A DNA stretch of 46,634 bases, from contig JAFWRM010000002.1 in assembly GCA_017519975.1 (NCBI GenBank), positions 1-46,634 on the forward strand, written 5' to 3'. The DNA comes from Oscillospiraceae bacterium (GTDB lineage: Bacteria; Bacillota; Clostridia; Oscillospirales; Oscillospiraceae). A program made the position numbers and the translations under genes. The notes under the pieces were generated by a model, which searched no databases, was not told the origin of the DNA, and was given only the letters and a program-made list of their open reading frames with translations. Positions 42,137 through 46,634 of this stretch are shown one piece after another; the stretch's first letter is position 1, and every line of letters begins with the position of its first letter.

Positions 42137-44629
42137 ATGTTCGAATTCGTTCCGATGTCCGACCGGATCCGGCGCATCCGGGAAAAGAGAGACGTTTTTA
42201 CCAGCGGAAAGTACATGACGGTCAACTCCGAAAGGACGAAGATCTACACGGATTACTGCCGCAGCCATGAAAACGAGTATCCGCTGCTGAAGCGGTCCGG
42301 CGCCCTGTTGGAGTGGGCGAAAACGAGGCAGTGCAACGTGTTCGACGACGACATCATCGTCGGTACCCCCGGACCGGACGAGCGCAGCCTGAGTCCGTAC
42401 GTGGATCTGGACTGCCGCTGGATCCCGGAGGTCGTGGACGATACCGACGAGAGGTTCCGGCAGGCGTGGCAGTCGCACGACTCCATCTACATGAGCGACG
42501 AGCAGCGGGAGATCTTCCGGGACGCTTACGGTTACTGGAAGGACAGGACCGTCGGCAAGATGGTCGAAGGCGCCGTCACCGACGATTTCTGGGAAAACTG
42601 CGGCAACGGCTCCGTGCTGGCTTTCAGCAGATACGAGTCCGGATACCGCGGCGTATCCGGCGCTCCGCAGGGGCATTACATCGCCAACTTCAACAAGGCC
42701 ATCAACGTCGGCTTCGGTGAAGTGAAGCGGCAGGCGAGAGCGAAGCTGGACGAGAACAAGGGCCGCATCTACGGCGACGGCGCGAAAAGCCACGTGTTCT
42801 ACCACGCGGTGATCCGGGTGTGCGACGCGGCGATGATCCTGTCGAAACGCTACGCGGAATCCTGCCGCGCCAAAGCCGAAACGACCGCGGACGCGGACCG
42901 GAAAGCGGAACTGCTGCGGATGGCGGACGGTCTGGACTGGATCATGGAGCATCCGGCCCGCACCTACTGGGAAGGACTGCAGGCCGCCATCCTGTATCAA
43001 CTGATGCTGTCGGCCGACGCCCAGCAGCACGGGGAGTCCATCGGTCGGATCGACTGGTACACCGGGCGCCTGCTGCAGAAGCAGCTGGACGAGGGGAGCA
43101 TCACCACCGAACTGGCCCAGGAATATACGGACGCTTTCATCCTCCGCATCAGCGACATCATCGTCATGCCGGCGCATTTCATCTCCAACGAGAGGATCAT
43201 CGAACTGCAGAAGAAGGGGCAGAGTCTGTATTCCTCCATCTACAACGGACTGACGCCGACCTCCGGCATCAACATCACGCTGGGCGGCCGGCTGGCGGAC
43301 GGAACGGACTGCACCACACCCGCGACGATCGCCTTTCTGCAGACGTACGGGCGCATGAGATTCCCGGATCCCACCGTGGCGCTGCGCATCCACAAGAACA
43401 CCCCGGACGAGGTCTGGCGCCTGGGCATCGAGTCCAGCAAGATCTGCGGCGGCATCCCGCAGCTGCAGAACGACGAGCTCATCCTCCCGCTGATGCAGGA
43501 TCTTGGCTTCACGCCCGAGGACGCCGCGGATTACAGCATCGTCGGATGTGTGGAACCAGGAGGTACGGGCAACGAGTGGCCGGCCTGCGGCTGCACCGGA
43601 CGGGAATCCATCTGGAACATGGTCACGGTGGTGCTGCTGGCCATCAACGGCGGCGTGAACCCCATGACGGGGAAGATGGCGCTGCCCTGCAAAAAGCTGT
43701 ACGAGTGCGAGACCTTCGAGGAGTTTAAGGAGAACTTCCGGAAGGAGATGCAGTACGTGCTCGACTGGACCGTCTCCTACGCCAATCTGTTCGAGATGGT
43801 GTACGGCGAGTACTTCCCGTGCATCGTTGCCTCGACTCTGATGGACGGCTGCCTGGAGAGCGGGAAGGACGTGAACCACGGAGGCGCGAAGTACAACCGC
43901 GTCGGGCTGACGGCCTGCGGCACCGCCAACGTGGGCGACAGCCTGATGGCCATCAAAAAGCTGTGCTTCGACGATAAGACCGTGTCCACCCGCGAGATGT
44001 ACGACGCCCTGCAGGCCAACTGGGAGGGGTACGAGGATCTGCGGCAGACCATCATCAACGAGGTACCGCACTACGGCAACGACATCGAAGAGGTGGACGA
44101 ACTGGCTGCCTGGGGCATCGGCCAGTTCGCGGAGATCATGACCAACGCCACGGGCGCCCGCGGGCACTACTCCGGCGGCACCTTCACCATGACGGCGCAC
44201 ATGCGCCTGGGCGCGGCCACTTTCGCCACTCCCGACGGACGGAAAGCGGGGGAGCCCATCGCCGACGCCATCAGTCCCCGGCAGGGCTTCGACAAGAACG
44301 GGCCCACCGCCTACCTGCGGTCCGCGGCCAAGCTGCCGCACCGCGCCCTGACCAACGGCGACCAGCTGAACATCCGCTTCAGTCCCGGCAGCGTGGCGGG
44401 GGACGCCGGCGCCATGAAGCTGCGGTCTCTCATCAGCACTTACTTCAGGCTGGGCGGCATGCAGGTGCAGTTCAACGTGGTCAGTACGGAGGCGCTGCAC
44501 GAGGCGCAGAAGGATCCGGACAGCTACAAGAGCCTGATCGTGCGCATCGCGGGCTTTTCCACGTACTTCGTCACGCTGGACAAGCGGACGCAGGACGACT
44601 TCATCACCCGCACGGAACAGACGATCTGA
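42137..44629 (+). CDS. Glycyl radical enzyme (PFL-like) of unknown substrate
   Basis: 830 residues after GAAGGAG. The catalytic pair is G-C471-V-E473-P, the Cys-x-Glu found in glycyl radical dehydratases, lyases and arylacetate decarboxylases, not the Cys-Cys of pyruvate formate-lyase. The radical site is R803-I-A-G806-F-S-T-Y-F, 24 residues from the C-terminus; usual members read RVxGY, so Val and Tyr are replaced by Ile and Phe. The size is normal for the family. No activating radical-SAM enzyme lies in the window. Placement after a CoA-transferase and a dehydratase pair suggests an anaerobic acid-degradation or fermentation route. A terminator follows. Confidence 0.9.
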   Translation: MFEFVPMSDRIRRIREKRDVFTSGKYMTVNSERTKIYTDYCRSHENEYPLLKRSGALLEWAKTRQCNVFDDDIIVGTPGPDERSLSPYVDLDCRWIPEVVDDTDERFRQAWQSHDSIYMSDEQREIFRDAYGYWKDRTVGKMVEGAVTDDFWENCGNGSVLAFSRYESGYRGVSGAPQGHYIANFNKAINVGFGEVKRQARAKLDENKGRIYGDGAKSHVFYHAVIRVCDAAMILSKRYAESCRAKAETTADADRKAELLRMADGLDWIMEHPARTYWEGLQAAILYQLMLSADAQQHGESIGRIDWYTGRLLQKQLDEGSITTELAQEYTDAFILRISDIIVMPAHFISNERIIELQKKGQSLYSSIYNGLTPTSGINITLGGRLADGTDCTTPATIAFLQTYGRMRFPDPTVALRIHKNTPDEVWRLGIESSKICGGIPQLQNDELILPLMQDLGFTPEDAADYSIVGCVEPGGTGNEWPACGCTGRESIWNMVTVVLLAINGGVNPMTGKMALPCKKLYECETFEEFKENFRKEMQYVLDWTVSYANLFEMVYGEYFPCIVASTLMDGCLESGKDVNHGGAKYNRVGLTACGTANVGDSLMAIKKLCFDDKTVSTREMYDALQANWEGYEDLRQTIINEVPHYGNDIEEVDELAAWGIGQFAEIMTNATGARGHYSGGTFTMTAHMRLGAATFATPDGRKAGEPIADAISPRQGFDKNGPTAYLRSAAKLPHRALTNGDQLNIRFSPGSVAGDAGAMKLRSLISTYFRLGGMQVQFNVVSTEALHEAQKDPDSYKSLIVRIAGFSTYFVTLDKRTQDDFITRTEQTI

Positions 44630-44666
44630 CGGGCCTGCATGAGAAAGACAGGATCCTTACGGTAAG

Positions 44667-44715
44667 AAAACGGCCGTCGGCCCCACAGCAGAACGGGGGC
44701 CGGCGGCCGTTTTCC
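44667..44715 (+). terminator. Terminator of the glycyl radical enzyme operon
   Basis: GAAAACGGCCGTCGGCCCC pairs with GGGGCCGGCGGCCGTTTTC with one bulged mismatch, around a short loop; a T-rich stretch follows. Confidence 0.88.
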
Positions 44716-44750
44716 TGTGTTTTTCTCTCGTGCCGGGCGGAGGAATATGA

Positions 44751-44756
44751 TATAAT
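44751..44756 (+). promoter_or_regulatory. -10 element ahead of the CAP-domain gene
   Basis: TATAAT preceded by TGA; no good -35 at 16-18 bp. The start codon is 65 bp downstream. Confidence 0.45.
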
Positions 44757-44820
44757 GACCCAGGACGCACCGCGTGCCATCGAGAAAGAAAACGCCGAAC
44801 CCACGAAAGGATGAAACCCC

Positions 44821-46634
44821 ATGAAAAAAGCTTTGACCATACTTCTGGTGATCGTTCTTCTGCTGCAGGCGACGCCGCTGTCGGCACTGGCGGCCGGCCC
44901 GCTGCCGACGACGGGCGAATCCGCGGAGAAGATCGCGAAAAACGGCGAAGCCGTTCCGCAGACTGTCCGGGAGCCGGAAGAAACGGAAGACGGAGAAAAG
45001 ACCGCGGAAGCGGATCCGGTGCGGCTGACCGCGTCGGGAACCGTTTCCGGACGTTCCAGCGTCGCGAAGCCCACAATGGGCGAGCTGCGGCAGATGCTGG
45101 ATGCGATCCCGACGATCAGCAAACTGTACGCCACGGCCCCGGTGGTATCCGGGACGGGCTACCGTACGGCGACCCTCTCCTCGCAGGCTTACGGCAACGC
45201 CCTGGGCTGGATCAACTATTACCGCACGGCGGCCGGGCTTGGGAAGGTCTCGTTTACCGATGAGCTGAATCTCAGCGCCGCCTGGGGGGCCCTTTGCCTG
45301 GCCATGGGGGAACAGTTCACCCATTATCCGGAACAGCCGGCGGACATGTCGGATGAGGATTACCGGAAGGGATACGCCGCGACCTCCAGCAGCAACATCA
45401 GCTGGAGCATGGGATACCCGGAAAGCGAGGTGCTCCGGGTGGCCGTCGCAGGTCAGATCGGCGACGCGGACAGCGGAAACATCCGCGTAGTGGGCCACCG
45501 GCGCTGGCTGCTGGACCCGCGCATTCTCACGATGGGCGTCGGAACGGCGGACAGCGACGGGTACTATACGGACGTCCGGGTCATCGGAAACGGGGTGAGC
45601 ACCCAGAACGTGACGGACTACGACGTCATCTCCTGGCCGGCGTCCGGAGACAATATCTCTGAAACGTTTCCGTACAATACGCCGTGGTCGATCACGCTGA
45701 ACCCCTCCCGTTTCACGACCCCGAGCCTGTCGAAGGTGAAGGTCACGCTGACAAGAAACAGCGACGGGAAAAAATGGAATTTCAGCAACGGCACGGATAC
45801 CTCGACCGTCGGTGAGGAGTATGATTACTTCACTGTGGAGACCGGTGGATACGGCGTTGCCAACTGCATCATCTTCCGGCCGGCGTGCAGCGGCTTTTCC
45901 GCATACGAAGGGGAATACACCGTCGACGTTACGGGGATCTTCGACAGTGCGGGAAAGGAAACGTCTCTGCACTATTCCGTGCGGTTCGAGCCTTACCTGG
46001 CGCCGGAATTCAAGGTGCAGAACCTGGTGCTGTCCGGACAGATCGGCGTGAACTTCTTCCTGGATCTGGACTCTCTGACCGAGGAAGAGCGGGAAGCCAG
46101 CTACATGGAATTTTCCATCAGCGGCAAGGGCGCAACGACCACGATCGATCCGTTCGATCCGAACCATAAGAACGCGAGCGGAAAGTATTACGGGTTCACA
46201 TGCTACGTGCAGTCCATCCAGATGGCGGACACCATCACGGCCACGTACCATTACGGAAACAGACAGACGGTCAGCAAGACGTATTCGGTGGAGGAATACT
46301 TCAAAACGTTCGACCTGCACGCCGCCGAGAACCCGAAAAAGACGGTGGATCTGGTGCACGCGATCGCGGACTACGGGCATTACATGCAGCTGTATCTGGC
46401 GAGCGTGAACGGATTCACCCTGGGAACGGACTACGCGGAACTGACGAGGCACTACACGGACAGCTACGATTACGCGGACATTCTTTCGAAGGTGGAATCT
46501 CACGCGATCGTGAGGACTCTGGACGGAAGCAATGTGGAGAAGGCGAACTACCGTCTGCAGCTGGGTTCGGAGACAACGCTGGACGTGTTCCTGAAGACGA
46601 CGGACGGCTCGGCGCCGACGAACGTTTTAGTGAC
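44821..46634 (+). CDS. Secreted CAP/SCP-domain protein, C-terminus beyond window
   Basis: 604 residues visible before the window ends. The signal peptide (MKKALTILLVIVLLLQATPLSALAA) has a cleavage site near residue 25. A charged linker covers about 26-75. The CAP domain (about 125-260) shows LGWINYYRTAAGL, EQFTHYP and RVVGHRRWLLDP, including two of the His expected for its cleft. Downstream are beta-rich, adhesin-like segments (about 270-600) with Tyr-rich strands and no repeat motif that I recognise. Such proteins are secreted or wall-bound in gut Clostridia. The function is unknown; anchor domains, if any, lie past the edge. Confidence 0.85.
   Translation, partial: MKKALTILLVIVLLLQATPLSALAAGPLPTTGESAEKIAKNGEAVPQTVREPEETEDGEKTAEADPVRLTASGTVSGRSSVAKPTMGELRQMLDAIPTISKLYATAPVVSGTGYRTATLSSQAYGNALGWINYYRTAAGLGKVSFTDELNLSAAWGALCLAMGEQFTHYPEQPADMSDEDYRKGYAATSSSNISWSMGYPESEVLRVAVAGQIGDADSGNIRVVGHRRWLLDPRILTMGVGTADSDGYYTDVRVIGNGVSTQNVTDYDVISWPASGDNISETFPYNTPWSITLNPSRFTTPSLSKVKVTLTRNSDGKKWNFSNGTDTSTVGEEYDYFTVETGGYGVANCIIFRPACSGFSAYEGEYTVDVTGIFDSAGKETSLHYSVRFEPYLAPEFKVQNLVLSGQIGVNFFLDLDSLTEEEREASYMEFSISGKGATTTIDPFDPNHKNASGKYYGFTCYVQSIQMADTITATYHYGNRQTVSKTYSVEEYFKTFDLHAAENPKKTVDLVHAIADYGHYMQLYLASVNGFTLGTDYAELTRHYTDSYDYADILSKVESHAIVRTLDGSNVEKANYRLQLGSETTLDVFLKTTDGSAPTNVLV

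Noticed and set aside
42113-44500. A 795-residue frame antisense to the glycyl radical enzyme gene, and similar long antisense frames at 2928-4082, 5743-7026, 9323-10951, 12079-13590, 20435-21967 and 33683-35089
   Set aside because: They mirror GC-rich codon bias of real genes on the other strand, lack ribosome binding sites, and have His/Arg/Gly-rich composition with no domain motif.
38441-44820. Search for a radical-SAM activase and HgdC-like ATPase beside the glycyl radical operon
   Set aside because: No CxxxCxxC radical-SAM motif or archerase ATPase frame was seen from 38.1 kb to the end; they must lie elsewhere.

Overview
The window reads as chromosome of a GC-rich (roughly 60% by eye) strictly anaerobic Bacillota, most likely a gut-type Clostridia lineage. 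The reasons are strong AGGAGG-type ribosome binding sites, TTGACA/TATAAT-like promoters with 16-18 bp spacers, a rubredoxin/rubrerythrin cluster, a glycyl radical enzyme, 2-hydroxyacyl-CoA dehydratase-family subunits, and tRNA genes of Firmicutes type. No rRNA, CRISPR array, integrase or transposase gene was seen.

Layout. (1) 1-2.8 kb: a markedly AT-rich, truncated SF2 helicase with a phospholipase-D-like N-terminal part (probably defence-related), a broken tRNA-Ser-like sequence, and a Fic protein. (2) 3-9.4 kb: a membrane protein overlapping sfsA, a HAD-phosphatase/DUF3089 fusion, a small coupled ORF, a short peptide deformylase, and a divergent LysR/flavodoxin pair followed by a truncated aldo/keto reductase. 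(3) 9.6-14.5 kb: a decayed flavin reductase-like gene, two ADP-ribosylglycohydrolases in tandem, small unknown genes, an NAD-dependent epimerase/reductase and a divergent TetR regulator. (4) 14.6-26 kb: a PucR-type regulator followed by a complete Dpp/Opp ABC transporter, two near-duplicate binding lipoproteins and two near-duplicate tandem-cupin proteins. The bicupins have intact metal ligands in both cupins plus a conserved four-cysteine motif. This looks like an uncharacterised uptake and processing system. (5) 26.1-30.1 kb: a DUF6591-like lipoprotein, a macro-domain protein, a DUF3786-like protein and an oxygen-defence pair, one of which is a ferredoxin-rubrerythrin fusion with an internal ribosome binding site. 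(6) 30.15-36.4 kb: tRNA-Leu(GAG) on the minus strand, then a tightly overlapping four-gene operon: TerB-N/TerB-C protein, BrxD-like ATPase, Lhr/BrxHI-like helicase and HxlR regulator. Its promoter carries a perfect palindrome. It looks like a compact defence or DNA-processing module without the other BREX genes. (7) 36.4-38 kb: a polysaccharide flippase on the minus strand. (8) 38.1-44.6 kb: a zinc-ribbon protein, two 2-hydroxyacyl-CoA dehydratase-family subunits, a class III CoA-transferase and a glycyl radical enzyme in one close-packed operon. No activating enzyme for either radical system lies in the window. (9) 44.8 kb to the end: a secreted CAP/SCP-domain protein cut by the window edge.

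The two best candidates for undescribed biology are the PucR-Dpp-bicupin locus (14.6-26 kb) and the glycyl radical enzyme/CoA-transferase/dehydratase operon (38.4-44.6 kb). The TerB-BrxD-helicase-HxlR operon comes next. All functional names rest on motif recognition by eye. No database search was run.
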